NCBI GenBank assembly: GCA_028284365.1
Contig: JANQRW010000090.1
Location: 1 to 54,182, forward strand
Source of the DNA: Marinicella sp.
GTDB taxonomy: Bacteria > Pseudomonadota > Gammaproteobacteria > Xanthomonadales > Marinicellaceae
Direction: 5' to 3'
Length of the DNA: 54,182 nucleotides
In this document: positions 16,511-25,126 of the stretch, one piece after another
Layout of the letters: each line of letters begins with the position of its first letter
How positions within the stretch are numbered: the stretch's first letter is position 1
Made by a program: the position numbers and the translations under genes
The notes under the pieces: model-generated
Databases searched by the model: none
Told to the model about the DNA's origin: nothing
The model's input: the letters and a program-made list of their open reading frames with translations, nothing else

Positions 16511-17749
16511 TTAGAACGTATACAGCCAAGAAAGAACAGCTTCTTTATGTTTACCCAGTACCTCATTGCTGACACGACCAAAGTCAGTTCGTCCAAAATT
16601 CAGAGGCATTGGCGCGTAACTTGCATATAAGTCAAGTTCGCCACCAAACAGCGGCGTGGTCAGACCCAATCGAACACTGTATGAAGCAGATATCGCCTCT
16701 AAAATAGTGGTTAAATCCGCATCAGTTGCTGGCGGTTGTTGACGACCCGAATACTCTAAATTTAGTACCGCTCCATTGTTGAACCTGTGGTTAACATTCA
16801 CCGCAAAAACAGTTTGGTCATCCCAATTGAAGTCCGGACTTTCCAAATCATTCAGAAAAGTTAAGAAAATATCTGGAAATGAGCGACTTACAAAGGCATT
16901 GATATCGCTGTAATAACTGTGTGTGGCTTTGAATGTAATGGCATTTTTACTGGTTAAATCAAATCCAAGCGCAACTTTAATTTGCTCAGGGATGTCAAAA
17001 TCAGCTGGATCAGCCTGTACACCCAAAAGGCGACTGAAACCATCCATATCAATTTTAGATTGGTATTCAGTATCAACCGTTAGGCGATTAAAAAGCCGTT
17101 GTGACATACCCAAATTCAAACCCAAACCGTTGCTGGTCTCGGTATAACTCACAGCATATAAATCCAGTTGATCAAAACCATTGATTTCAGACGCCAGGAA
17201 ATTAATATCCGAATAGTTTTGTTGCGCAAATACCACGGCCAGACTTAATTCAGAATCATCATTAACCCGATATGCAAAACCCGGTGCAAAAATACTGCGA
17301 CTGAACGAGTCATTATCTCTGATCAGGAATTGATCAAACTCAAAGGCAGAATCCTGAAAATTAACTGGTTGCAATATCGATTGATCGTAATCGAAAGTAA
17401 AGAAATAAGCTTTACCATCGGTTAACTGACTGATCTCATTAAACCTCTTGGTATTAAAATACAATTTAGCCCCTTCCAAACTTAAAGCATTTGCAAATCG
17501 ATTGGTCTGTGAAAACTGTAAATCAGAGTAGAAATTAGGCAGGATTCGCTGCGCTATATTGTCACGCCAGTGTCCCAGATTCATTTTGCTATGAACTCGG
17601 GCATGACCAGAATAGTGCAAAACCTCGTTATCCACACCAGAAGCAGCTGTTAAATTAAACCATGATAAATCGGCAGCCCTAACTGCAGCTGTGGTAAACA
17701 ACTGTGTAAACAAAATTACTAGTATAAGTTGGTTGAGTGTTCTTAACAT
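16511..17749 (-). CDS. outer-membrane beta-barrel protein, unknown role
   Basis: Signal peptide (cleavage near VRAADLSW) followed by about 385 residues of alternating amphipathic strands, with paired Asp/Asn-rich turns, ending in Tyr-Thr-Phe. A terminal aromatic is the usual signal for Bam-dependent insertion. The strand pattern loosely resembles FadL/OmpP1-like porins ('ALGFDLTSKNAITFKATHSY', 'NVNHRFNNGAVLNLEYSG'), but no specific family block is recognisable. No neighbour hints at a substrate; idh lies 164 bp upstream in the same direction, across an AT-rich gap with no clear terminator. Confidence 0.75.
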   Translation of the reverse strand: MLRTLNQLILVILFTQLFTTAAVRAADLSWFNLTAASGVDNEVLHYSGHARVHSKMNLGHWRDNIAQRILPNFYSDLQFSQTNRFANALSLEGAKLYFNTKRFNEISQLTDGKAYFFTFDYDQSILQPVNFQDSAFEFDQFLIRDNDSFSRSIFAPGFAYRVNDDSELSLAVVFAQQNYSDINFLASEINGFDQLDLYAVSYTETSNGLGLNLGMSQRLFNRLTVDTEYQSKIDMDGFSRLLGVQADPADFDIPEQIKVALGFDLTSKNAITFKATHSYYSDINAFVSRSFPDIFLTFLNDLESPDFNWDDQTVFAVNVNHRFNNGAVLNLEYSGRQQPPATDADLTTILEAISASYSVRLGLTTPLFGGELDLYASYAPMPLNFGRTDFGRVSNEVLGKHKEAVLSWLYTF

Positions 17750-17913
17750 GTATTAGATAGTTCGCCTTCAGATGGATGATGTCAAAAAAACAACAAAATG
17801 TCAATTTTTACAACCTAAAACGTGAAAAAAATCACACATTTAGCTTAATTTGTTGCAAAAACACAACACAAGATTAGATTTAAGACAAAATCCTCACTTT
17901 CAGCTCTACTCAA

Positions 17914-18921
17914 TTACCCGAGCCTTGAGATAACAGCATCGGTGAACTCAGCGGTTTTGGCTGAGCCACCTAAGTCACCAGTCAAGCGATCTTTTGCTAA
18001 TAAAGTGTTCTTGATGGCAGCACGAATACGATTGGCTTTTTCAACATGACCCAAGTGTTCCAACATCATCGCCGCAGCCAGCATCAATGCCGTTGGATTA
18101 GCGATTTTCTTACCAGCAATATCCGGTGCAGAACCGTGCACTGCCTCAAACATAGCCACTTCTTTACCAATATTCGCACCTGGTGCCATACCAAGTCCAC
18201 CAACCAAACCAGCGCACAGATCTGAAATGATGTCACCAAATAAATTAGTGGTAACGATCACATCGAATTGTGACGGGTTCATCACCAACTGCATACAGGT
18301 GTTATCAACAATCAAAGTATTGAATTCAATTTCAGGGTATTCCTTGGCTAATTCTTGAGCCACCTCCAGAAACAAACCTGAAGTGGTTTTCATGATATTG
18401 GCTTTATGTACAGCGGTTACCTTTTTTCTGCCAGCACGTTGTGCAATATCAAAAGCATAACGAACAATGTTTTCCGATGCTTCACGAGTCACTACAATTT
18501 TTGATTCAGCAACCGTGTGATCATCATTGATGGTTTGCCCTTCACTCAAATAAGCCCCTTCAGTATTTTCTCTGATGGTTAAAATATCAATGTCATCATA
18601 GCGTGCTTTGGTGCCCTCAAAAGTCACCACAGGCCGTACATTGGCATACAGATCAAAATGCCTCCTTAAAGCCACATTTATGGAGCTGAATCCTTTGCCA
18701 ACAGGTGTGGTTAGAGGCCCCTTCAAACAAATTTTATTAGCAGCTATGGTATCCAAAGTGTCGACAGGCAACAACTCGTCGGTGGCATCTAAAGCAGCTA
18801 ATCCAGCAACTTTATACTCATAATCAAAATCCATTTCCAAATGGTCTAAAACCCGCAATGTTGCATCCATAATTTCTGGACCAATACCATCACCTTTAAT
18901 GATTGTTATCTTTTGTGTCAT
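17914..18921 (-). CDS. isocitrate dehydrogenase, NAD-type (IDH/IMDH family)
   Basis: Member of the isocitrate/isopropylmalate dehydrogenase family, 335 residues, with the Asp-rich dehydrogenase signature in 'NLFGDIISDLCAGLVGGLGMAPGAN', substrate-binding 'KGPLTTPVGKGFSSINVALRR' and 'TIRENTEGAYLSEGQ'. The phosphate-loop Ser of isocitrate dehydrogenases is present in 'GFSSINVALR'. The short length and 'EAVHGSAPDIAGKKIANP' cofactor loop fit NAD-dependent isocitrate dehydrogenases rather than the roughly 415-residue E. coli Icd. It most likely supplies the TCA-cycle step; homoisocitrate or tartrate dehydrogenase activity is less likely. Confidence 0.86.
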   Translation of the reverse strand: MTQKITIIKGDGIGPEIMDATLRVLDHLEMDFDYEYKVAGLAALDATDELLPVDTLDTIAANKICLKGPLTTPVGKGFSSINVALRRHFDLYANVRPVVTFEGTKARYDDIDILTIRENTEGAYLSEGQTINDDHTVAESKIVVTREASENIVRYAFDIAQRAGRKKVTAVHKANIMKTTSGLFLEVAQELAKEYPEIEFNTLIVDNTCMQLVMNPSQFDVIVTTNLFGDIISDLCAGLVGGLGMAPGANIGKEVAMFEAVHGSAPDIAGKKIANPTALMLAAAMMLEHLGHVEKANRIRAAIKNTLLAKDRLTGDLGGSAKTAEFTDAVISRLG

Positions 18922-19007
18922 TCTCGTTCCTTAATTATTGTTTTATTGAATTGCAGTTTCATTAAACAAGCTGCTTCATACATGAGCAAATTATATCCGA
19001 TTTAAAA

Positions 19008-19469
19008 TCATAATTCTTTGACTACAGTCAATACTTCATCAACATGCCCAGGTACTTTTACCTGGCGCCATTCGTGTAAAACTTGACCGTTTGAATCAAC
19101 CACAAAAGTACTGCGCACAATGCCCATGAATGTCTTGCCGTACATGTTTTTTTCTTTGATGACATCGAAAGCTTGGCACAACACTTCATCCACATCAGCC
19201 ACCAGCTCGAAAGGCATGTCATATTTGTTTTTAAAATTCTGCTGTTTTTTTAAGCCATCCATTGATACGCCAAAAACTTCACAGTCAGCAGCTAAAAAAG
19301 CTTCATATTGTTCACTGAAATCTTTGCTCTCATTGGTACACCCTGGGGTATTCGCACGCGGATAAAAATAAAGCACTGCATACTTACCAACTCGTTCACC
19401 AATACTCCCAACCGCACCATCGGTAAACTGTAATTCCTGTTCCCACACTTTCTTAGTAATTTTAACCAT
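19008..19469 (-). CDS. bcp: thioredoxin-dependent peroxiredoxin Bcp
   Basis: BCP/PrxQ-type peroxiredoxin, 153 residues, that reduces hydroperoxides in the cytoplasm. The peroxidatic Cys is in 'PRANTPGCTNES' near residue 43. The resolving Cys found five residues later in E. coli BCP is absent, so it is either 1-Cys or uses one of the other cysteines ('AADCEVFG', 'VLCQAF'). It is divergent from dapA with only 46 bp between the starts, an arrangement also seen elsewhere (bcp near dapA). Confidence 0.93.
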   Translation of the reverse strand: MVKITKKVWEQELQFTDGAVGSIGERVGKYAVLYFYPRANTPGCTNESKDFSEQYEAFLAADCEVFGVSMDGLKKQQNFKNKYDMPFELVADVDEVLCQAFDVIKEKNMYGKTFMGIVRSTFVVDSNGQVLHEWRQVKVPGHVDEVLTVVKEL

Positions 19470-19515
19470 TGTTTAATACACCCATATGAAAAAAAGCATA
19501 TAATTATGCGCTTTT

Positions 19516-20439
19516 GTGAAAAACATACAAGCACAAATGGGGCAAATTCAAGCTAAAAATTTAACCGGTAGCATGGTGGCCTTAGTGACACCCATGCACT
19601 CAGACGGTCAAATCAACCATACCCAATGGCAACAACTCATCAAAACGCACATAAGTTCCGGCACTGATGGCATTGTCGTTGGTGGAACCACAGGTGAGTC
19701 TGCTTTACTATCAACTGATGAAATGCATGAGTTGGTCAGGATTGCTGTGGAATTATGCGCTGACCATGATATGCTGGTGATTGTGGGCACTGGCACCATT
19801 GACCCAAATAAAGTGATCAAGGCCAATCAACAAGCTGCCACTCTGGGCGCAGACGCTGTCTTGGTCGTCACACCTTATTATCTATTACTCTCACAACAAG
19901 CCCTGTTCAATCATTTCAAAACCATCGCTGAAGCATCAGAAATACCCATTATCATGTACAACGTGCCCAATCGGACCGGTGTTGACCTAGCCAGTGAAAC
20001 CACAGCAAAACTGGCTCAGATTGAAAACATTATTGCCATCAAGGAAGCCAAGTCAGATATGAATCGCATTGATCATTTACTCAAAACTAAAAATTTCAGT
20101 GTGTTATCAGGTGATGACCACAGTTTTGTTGCGGCCATGAGTCGTGGGGCACATGGTGTGATCAGTGTGGCCGCTAATGTTATCCCAAGGTCAATCAAAA
20201 AACTCTGTACTCTGGTACAATTGGGCAACATTAATCAAGCCGAAAGCCTTGATGCAGAAAAAAGGCCATTGTATGATTTTTTATTTCGTGAACCGAACCC
20301 ATGCCCGCTTAAAGCACTTATGGCAGCCGCTGAAATGATTGACACTGGCATCAGAGCACCATTAGAGCTAACTGATATAAAAACAAACGAATTAAACAGA
20401 CACCTCAAAACCATAAGACAGGAGTTAAATACCTTATGA
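19516..20439 (+). CDS. dapA: 4-hydroxy-tetrahydrodipicolinate synthase
   Basis: DapA condenses pyruvate with aspartate semialdehyde in the lysine/diaminopimelate pathway. Family motifs are 'GTTGES' (Thr-Thr), 'PIIMYNVPNRTGVDL' with the catalytic Tyr, and 'IIAIKEAKSD' with the Schiff-base Lys. The frame opens with GTG at 19516; an ATG at 19537 or the Met before 'VALVTPM' would give lengths nearer other DapA proteins, and no strong ribosome site settles it. The next gene, bamC-like, overlaps by 4 bp, the known dapA-bamC arrangement. Confidence 0.95.
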   Translation: MKNIQAQMGQIQAKNLTGSMVALVTPMHSDGQINHTQWQQLIKTHISSGTDGIVVGGTTGESALLSTDEMHELVRIAVELCADHDMLVIVGTGTIDPNKVIKANQQAATLGADAVLVVTPYYLLLSQQALFNHFKTIAEASEIPIIMYNVPNRTGVDLASETTAKLAQIENIIAIKEAKSDMNRIDHLLKTKNFSVLSGDDHSFVAAMSRGAHGVISVAANVIPRSIKKLCTLVQLGNINQAESLDAEKRPLYDFLFREPNPCPLKALMAAAEMIDTGIRAPLELTDIKTNELNRHLKTIRQELNTL

Positions 20440-21056
20440 ACTCATTGTTTAAGACAATACTAATCATTTCAACATGTACACTACTGATCAGTTGCAAACG
20501 CATTATAAAAGAAGAAGCTTATTTACAAGCTGCACCTGCACCTGAATTAAAACAAGCTGCAAATCATGACTTACCGCGCACCACCAATGCTTTAAAAATT
20601 CCAGATATACAAGTTGATGGCTCTGATGTTGCACCAGATTCCATGCCTCCTGAAATGGCTTTTGCTAAACGCCGCAGCAGCGATGAAAATGTGGTCATCA
20701 TTGAAAGTGGAGGCATGCCAACCATTGAGATATTTAATGATCAAGATGCATGGAAGTTAATGACTGGTGATCACGGTTACAATTGGTTGCTATTAGATGA
20801 AGACCCTGATAATTGTCAGGCAACATTCATGTTTTATGACCCCATTACAGAAGAACTGGATCAAGGTTTTTTCAAAAAACTATTCCAAATCAACAACAGC
20901 TATGTTGATCGTTCTGGCGAATACATTTTGACCTGCTTAAAACTGCCACAAAAACAACAAATCTGGTTGCAAACTATGGACTTCAAAGCCCCCTCTTCCT
21001 ATGTGGTTGATGATTTGTTCACTCACATCTTTGAAGCTGCTACAGACACTGACTGA
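20436..21056 (+). CDS. bamC: BamC-like outer-membrane assembly lipoprotein
   Basis: A lipoprotein (lipobox LLISC, Cys about residue 20) of 206 residues. Its N-terminal mature part, 'KEEAYLQAAPAPELK', closely matches the conserved BamC stretch 'EAYLEAAPLAEL', which in E. coli lies along BamD. It has one folded C-terminal domain instead of the two helix-grip domains of the 344-residue E. coli BamC, so this is a short version. Position directly after dapA (4-bp overlap) is the conserved site of bamC (nlpB/dapX). Confidence 0.82.
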   Translation: MNSLFKTILIISTCTLLISCKRIIKEEAYLQAAPAPELKQAANHDLPRTTNALKIPDIQVDGSDVAPDSMPPEMAFAKRRSSDENVVIIESGGMPTIEIFNDQDAWKLMTGDHGYNWLLLDEDPDNCQATFMFYDPITEELDQGFFKKLFQINNSYVDRSGEYILTCLKLPQKQQIWLQTMDFKAPSSYVVDDLFTHIFEAATDTD

Positions 21057-21076
21057 TAACCAATTAATACAAGCAT

Positions 21077-21109
21077 AAAAAAAGCGCCCTCTCAGAAGCG
21101 CTTTTTTTA
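21077..21109. terminator. bidirectional rho-independent terminator
   Basis: A run of seven A, the stem AAGCGC/GCGCTT (82-87 and 98-103 within this block) around a 10-nt loop, and a run of seven T. It can end both the dapA-bamC transcript and the converging fdxA transcript. Confidence 0.88.
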
Positions 21110-21129
21110 TTTATGTTGAAAGTCAGTTC

Positions 21130-21459
21130 TCAATCACCGGTATCAAGCAAATGCGCTTTGTCTTTAACTTGTGCCCAATCATCTGCGTCATCCGGCGCAT
21201 CAACCATAGCAGTAATTACCGGCCATTTTTCAGACAGCTCTTTGTTGATTTCAATAAACTTTTCCTGACCATCGGGCAAATCATCCTCAGGGTAAATGGC
21301 TTCGATCGGACATTCTGGTTCACACAGTGTACAATCAATACATTCTTCTGGATCAATCACCAAGAAATTAGGGCCTTCGTGAAAGCAGTCTACTGGACAT
21401 ACCTCCACACAATCGGTGTACTTACACTTGATACAGGCCTCAGTTACCACAAAAGTCAT
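21130..21459 (-). CDS. fdxA: 7Fe-8S ferredoxin FdxA
   Basis: A 109-residue seven-iron ferredoxin. The N-terminal half holds cysteines spaced for one [3Fe-4S] and one [4Fe-4S] cluster: '[18 protein letters not shown]' and '[12 protein letters not shown]'. The C-terminal extension ('[16 protein letters not shown]') is that of the FdxA family of proteobacteria. It is a low-potential electron carrier in the cytoplasm; its partner is not evident from the neighbours. The gene converges on bamC across a shared terminator. Confidence 0.96.
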   Translation of the reverse strand: MTFVVTEACIKCKYTDCVEVCPVDCFHEGPNFLVIDPEECIDCTLCEPECPIEAIYPEDDLPDGQEKFIEINKELSEKWPVITAMVDAPDDADDWAQVKDKAHLLDTGD

Positions 21460-21526
21460 TCAATTGCTCCTTGATTTGATATAATGCCAAATTATACAAC
21501 AAGCCGTTAAATCGCAGTCAATAAAC

Positions 21527-22783
21527 TTGCTAAACCAAAACCTCATCACATACCACAAATCTGAACACAGATTGCCCCTTGCTGAAATAAGTTCAGCAGC
21601 CAAAAAAATCATCAACAAGTTAGTTGAACATGGTTTTGAGGCATATTTAGTGGGTGGAGCCATTCGTGATTTGTTGTTGGGGCTACACCCTAAAGATTTT
21701 GATATTGCTACTGACGCCACGCCCGAGGATATTAAAAATATTTTCAAAGGCAGGTGCCGCATTATTGGACGCCGATTCCGCCTGGCACATGTTTATATGG
21801 GTAACAGCATATATGAGGTAGCAACCTTCCGTGGTAGTGACCCTGGTGACCGAGTTATGAAGAAGGGGCAAATCATTCGCGACAATGTGTTCGGTACCAT
21901 CGATCAAGATGCCATCAGAAGAGATTTTACCTGTAACGCCTTATATTTTGACTTACAAGAGGAATCCATCCTGGATTTTGCTGCTGGGGTCCATGATTTG
22001 AAAAAAGGCGAATTAAAGTTAATCGGCAACCCTAACAAGCGCTTTGTAGAAGACCCTGTCAGAATGCTAAGAGCTGTGCGTTTTCATGCCAAACTGGGAT
22101 TGACATTATCAGCAGAAATGCGACAACACATCGTCAATAACCGCATGTATTTAAGGAATGTTCCCACTGCAAGGCTGTTTGACGAAACCATTAAAATGTT
22201 TCATTGCGGCAACATGGAAATTGCTTATAAAGAATTATTGGAGTTGAAACTGTTTGAAATCCTATTTCCAGCAGCCGCACAAATCGTACCCAAACAAAAG
22301 CAATGGCATGATTTTTTAATTCAAGCATTCAGTAATACAGATGACAGGCTGAGAAACGGCCTCTCAATAACACCTGTATTTTTAACCGCTTGTGTGTTGT
22401 GGTTAGAGTTTTTACCTATCTATCACCAAATTCTTAACAGCGGCAAGAACTCACATGATGCCTTACATGATGCAACCACTCAGGTCATGGTTAACCAAAG
22501 AGAACATTTAATGGTGCCAAAAGCCATCCAAAACGGAGTCAGACAAATGTGGATGTTACAGCTGAGATTCAAAAAAATGTTTGGCAAAGGCGTTTACAGT
22601 ACCTTGCATCATCCCCGCTTCCGAGCAGCATATGACTTCCTGTTGTTACGCAATACCGTGGATGATAAGCTAAATCAACCAACTGAATTCTGGACTAACA
22701 TTCAAGATATGTCGCCCGAAGGCATTAAAAGCCTGATATTTGGCAAGAAAGTCAAGCGACAAAAAATCAACCAAGAACTGTAA
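21527..22783 (+). CDS. pcnB: poly(A) polymerase I
   Basis: PcnB adds 3' poly(A) tails that promote RNA decay. The nucleotidyltransferase signature is present: 'YLVGGAIRDLLLG' (Gly43-Gly44) and 'KDFDIATDATPEDI' (Asp57, Asp59), then 'FRLAHVYMG', 'RRDFTCNALYFD' and the RNA-binding 'EDPVRMLRAVRFHAKLG'. No ATG lies near the beginning; the frame is open back to 21485 and TTG at 21527 is the best visible start. E. coli pcnB is also translated from a rare start codon that limits expression, so weak initiation may be conserved. folK follows 15 bp later, as in E. coli. Confidence 0.94.
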   Translation: MLNQNLITYHKSEHRLPLAEISSAAKKIINKLVEHGFEAYLVGGAIRDLLLGLHPKDFDIATDATPEDIKNIFKGRCRIIGRRFRLAHVYMGNSIYEVATFRGSDPGDRVMKKGQIIRDNVFGTIDQDAIRRDFTCNALYFDLQEESILDFAAGVHDLKKGELKLIGNPNKRFVEDPVRMLRAVRFHAKLGLTLSAEMRQHIVNNRMYLRNVPTARLFDETIKMFHCGNMEIAYKELLELKLFEILFPAAAQIVPKQKQWHDFLIQAFSNTDDRLRNGLSITPVFLTACVLWLEFLPIYHQILNSGKNSHDALHDATTQVMVNQREHLMVPKAIQNGVRQMWMLQLRFKKMFGKGVYSTLHHPRFRAAYDFLLLRNTVDDKLNQPTEFWTNIQDMSPEGIKSLIFGKKVKRQKINQEL

Positions 22784-22798
22784 ACACTCACCTTCTTA

Positions 22799-23329
22799 AT
22801 GATGCACTCTGATCACCAGCAAATTTGTTTTCTTGGGCTTGGCAGCAATCAGGGCGAAAAAGCTCGAAATCTACAACAAGCCATCAAACACATAAGCCAG
22901 CTTCCAAACACAACATTCATTGAATCCGCACCATGGTATATCTCAAAGCCGTGGGGGGTTACTGAACAAGACGAGTTCCTGAATACAGTTATTAAAATCA
23001 AAACCAAACTCAAGCCATTGGCTTTGCTTAAAGCGATCAAGAAAATTGAATACAGCGTCATGAACCGACAAGTCAACAAACGCTGGCACAGCCGCAACAT
23101 TGATATTGATATTCTCTTGTATGCTCAGCAATCCATAAACCGGCCTCAATTGACCATACCGCATCAACATTTAACAACACGCTGCTTTGTGGTTAGGCCA
23201 CTGCTACAATTAAGCCCACAGCTTTCAACTCAATTAAAACAAAAAATAACCGCACACCACAAAAACCACCAATGTGCTTCTGAATTAAAAACATATAAAA
23301 AGACCAGGAAATTCAATAGTAGGCGGTAA
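22799..23329 (+). CDS. folK: HPPK, folate biosynthesis
   Basis: 6-hydroxymethyl-7,8-dihydropterin pyrophosphokinase, 176 residues. The family signature is visible: 'FLGLGSNQGEKARNLQQAI' at the start, 'ESAPWYISKPWG', 'FLNTVIKI' and 'RWHSRNIDIDILLY' with the Mg-binding Asp pair and catalytic Arg/His region, then 'TIPHQHLTTRCFVVRPLLQL'. It is cotranscribed with pcnB by spacing, a conserved gammaproteobacterial pair. The Lys/Arg-rich last 25 residues extend past the domain. Confidence 0.95.
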   Translation: MMHSDHQQICFLGLGSNQGEKARNLQQAIKHISQLPNTTFIESAPWYISKPWGVTEQDEFLNTVIKIKTKLKPLALLKAIKKIEYSVMNRQVNKRWHSRNIDIDILLYAQQSINRPQLTIPHQHLTTRCFVVRPLLQLSPQLSTQLKQKITAHHKNHQCASELKTYKKTRKFNSRR

Positions 23330-23416
23330 AAAAACCATTAATTCGTTGTTTTTTTACAACAACTAATAAAAAAACAGCATATTTGTTGTATTTTTTTAAC
23401 AAATAAACAAATTCGT
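23330..23416. other. AT-rich spacer with weak hairpins
   Basis: This gap after folK is very AT-rich, with repeated TTGTTGT-type words. It contains an inverted repeat ATTTGTT/AACAAAT (23381-23387 and 23398-23404) around a T-rich loop and a 5-bp GTTGT/ACAAC hairpin near 23345. Either could help end the pcnB-folK transcript, but neither has the usual GC-rich stem. Confidence 0.35.
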
Positions 23417-23417
23417 G

Positions 23418-23446
23418 TTGCTTTTATACAAATGCTGTTGTATTAT
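23418..23446 (+). promoter_or_regulatory. sigma70-type promoter for candidate sRNA
   Basis: TTGCTT (23418-23423) and TATTAT (23441-23446) are separated by exactly 17 bp. No open reading frame starts close downstream; pgi starts 145 bp later, beyond a terminator. Transcription would begin near 23453. Confidence 0.55.
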
Positions 23447-23452
23447 TATTCA

Positions 23453-23546
23453 CAGTTTTAGAGTAAATCATTAAAACTCCAAGACAAGCAGGGCACAAAA
23501 GTAAAATATCGTATTTAACCCATCCAATTTGGATGGGTTTTTTTTT
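23453..23546 (+). ncRNA. candidate small RNA, about 94 nt
   Basis: Between the promoter at 23418-23446 and the terminator at 23517-23546 lies a non-coding unit with the shape of a Hfq-type sRNA. It has a 5' hairpin AGTTTTA/TAAAACT (23454-23460 and 23472-23478), an unstructured A-rich middle (23479-23516), then a strong terminator stem with nine T. No peptide of useful length is encoded. I do not recognise it as a known RNA family. The alternative is an upstream leader of pgi that ends early, i.e. an attenuator. Confidence 0.5.
23517..23546 (+). terminator. strong rho-independent terminator before pgi
   Basis: An 11-bp perfect stem AACCCATCCAA/TTGGATGGGTT (23517-23527 and 23529-23539) followed by a run of nine or more T. 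The loop by strict pairing is a single base, so a few inner pairs must open. It ends whatever is transcribed between folK and pgi. Confidence 0.85.
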
Positions 23547-23590
23547 GCCTATCAGCTACAATAATCCGTTTGTAGAATCCATAGGTTTGA

Positions 23591-25123
23591 ATGCGCAATA
23601 ATCCAATTTGGCAACAACTGACACTCCATGCCCAGAAAACCAAACTCAAAGATCTGAGTCACTTGTGGCAACAACCTGATCGCCATAACAAGTTGACTTT
23701 TGAATCAAAGAATATCTACCTTGATCTATCCAAGAATTGGATAGACGATGAGGCTTTGAATCACCTGTGTGAATTAGCCTCCCAAGCAGGACTGAAAGAA
23801 GCGATAAAAAAGCTGTTCAATGCCGAAGTTGTTAATACCACTGATCAATTGGCCGCCACTCACACAACTCTGCGTGACCCAGCCCACCCCAATCACAGAA
23901 ACAACACCAAAGCACTTTTTAGTTTAGCTGATGCAGTAAGTACCGGGCAAATCAAAACAGCATTTGGCAAACAAGTCAAACAATTAGTCAACATCGGCAT
24001 TGGCGGTTCCTATCTGGGGCCGCGACTTGTGGTTGAGTCATTGACTGAACTACAAAGCGAAAGCAGAATTCCAGTTTACTTTGCAGCCAGTGTGGATGAT
24101 TCCTTGATTAACCAACTGTTTCAATCCATAGACATTGAACACTGTCTGTTTTGTATCAGTTCAAAAAGTTTTTCTACCGTCGAAACACTGATGAATGCGC
24201 GCGCCATTCAAACCAAATTAAAAGAAATTTCAGGTTATCAACCCACACAAGAGCAAAGTTCGTTGATGGCCATCACCGCCAATACGAAACGCGCCATTGA
24301 GGTTGGCATCCCAAAGTGCATGGTACTGCCATTTGATGCTTCTGTTGGTGGTCGGTTCTCACTGTGGTCTGCAATCGGCTTCCCAATTGTTCTGGCTGCC
24401 GGTAAGGAACAGTTTCAAGCATTGTTGCATGGCGCACATGAAATGGATCTACATTTCAGAAATAAACCCTTTACAGAAAATATTCCGGTACTGATGGCAT
24501 TGATGTCAATTTGGTATCGCAACTTCATGGGTTTATCAGCCTACAGTTGTTTGCCCTATGATGCTCGCCTACGCAGCTTACCCAAGTGGCTACAACAATT
24601 GATGATGGAGAGCACCGGTAAGATGCATAATGTAAAGGGTGAAGTGATTGACTACCCAACCACGCCGTGGGTATTTGGAGATCATGGACAATTATCCCAA
24701 CACGCATTCTTCCAAGCCTTTCACCAGGGTGTGGACGCCTTGCCCCTGGATTTTATTGGTGTATTAGAACACAATTCACCAGCCCAAGACTTTCTGCTCT
24801 ATAACATGATTGCACAAGGTGCAGCTTTAATGCGTGGCAAAGAAGAAGATCACAGCATGAAAGGTTGCCCTGGTAATAAACCCAGCACAACCATACTGTT
24901 AAAAGATTTATCTGCAGAATCGGTTGGTCAACTACTGGCCATGTATGAACACATGATATACACCCAATCTGTGATCTGGAACATCAATTGTTTTGACCAA
25001 CCTGGTGTTGAACTAGGAAAGTCAATTGCCAGAGACATCCAAGAACATGTAGAAAATAACACTTTAAATGAGGTCGCTTTAGACCCATCTACAATGGCGT
25101 TGATAAAAAAAGTAACTGAATGA
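23591..25123 (+). CDS. pgi: glucose-6-phosphate isomerase
   Basis: Pgi interconverts glucose-6-phosphate and fructose-6-phosphate. The 510-residue protein carries both family signatures: 'VGGRFSLWSAIGFP' near 252 and the late 'HSMKGCPGNKPSTTILL' region, plus 'GIGGSYLGPRLVVESL' (phosphate binding, near 137) and 'DHGQLSQHAFFQAFHQG' near 360-376. It is slightly shorter than E. coli Pgi (549). It is followed 3 bp later by an apbC gene, but the two have no evident functional link. Confidence 0.96.
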   Translation: MRNNPIWQQLTLHAQKTKLKDLSHLWQQPDRHNKLTFESKNIYLDLSKNWIDDEALNHLCELASQAGLKEAIKKLFNAEVVNTTDQLAATHTTLRDPAHPNHRNNTKALFSLADAVSTGQIKTAFGKQVKQLVNIGIGGSYLGPRLVVESLTELQSESRIPVYFAASVDDSLINQLFQSIDIEHCLFCISSKSFSTVETLMNARAIQTKLKEISGYQPTQEQSSLMAITANTKRAIEVGIPKCMVLPFDASVGGRFSLWSAIGFPIVLAAGKEQFQALLHGAHEMDLHFRNKPFTENIPVLMALMSIWYRNFMGLSAYSCLPYDARLRSLPKWLQQLMMESTGKMHNVKGEVIDYPTTPWVFGDHGQLSQHAFFQAFHQGVDALPLDFIGVLEHNSPAQDFLLYNMIAQGAALMRGKEEDHSMKGCPGNKPSTTILLKDLSAESVGQLLAMYEHMIYTQSVIWNINCFDQPGVELGKSIARDIQEHVENNTLNEVALDPSTMALIKKVTE

Positions 25124-25126
25124 ATC

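Noticed and set aside
19470-19515. Lysine riboswitch before dapA
   Set aside because: The 46-bp gap is far too short for a lysine riboswitch.
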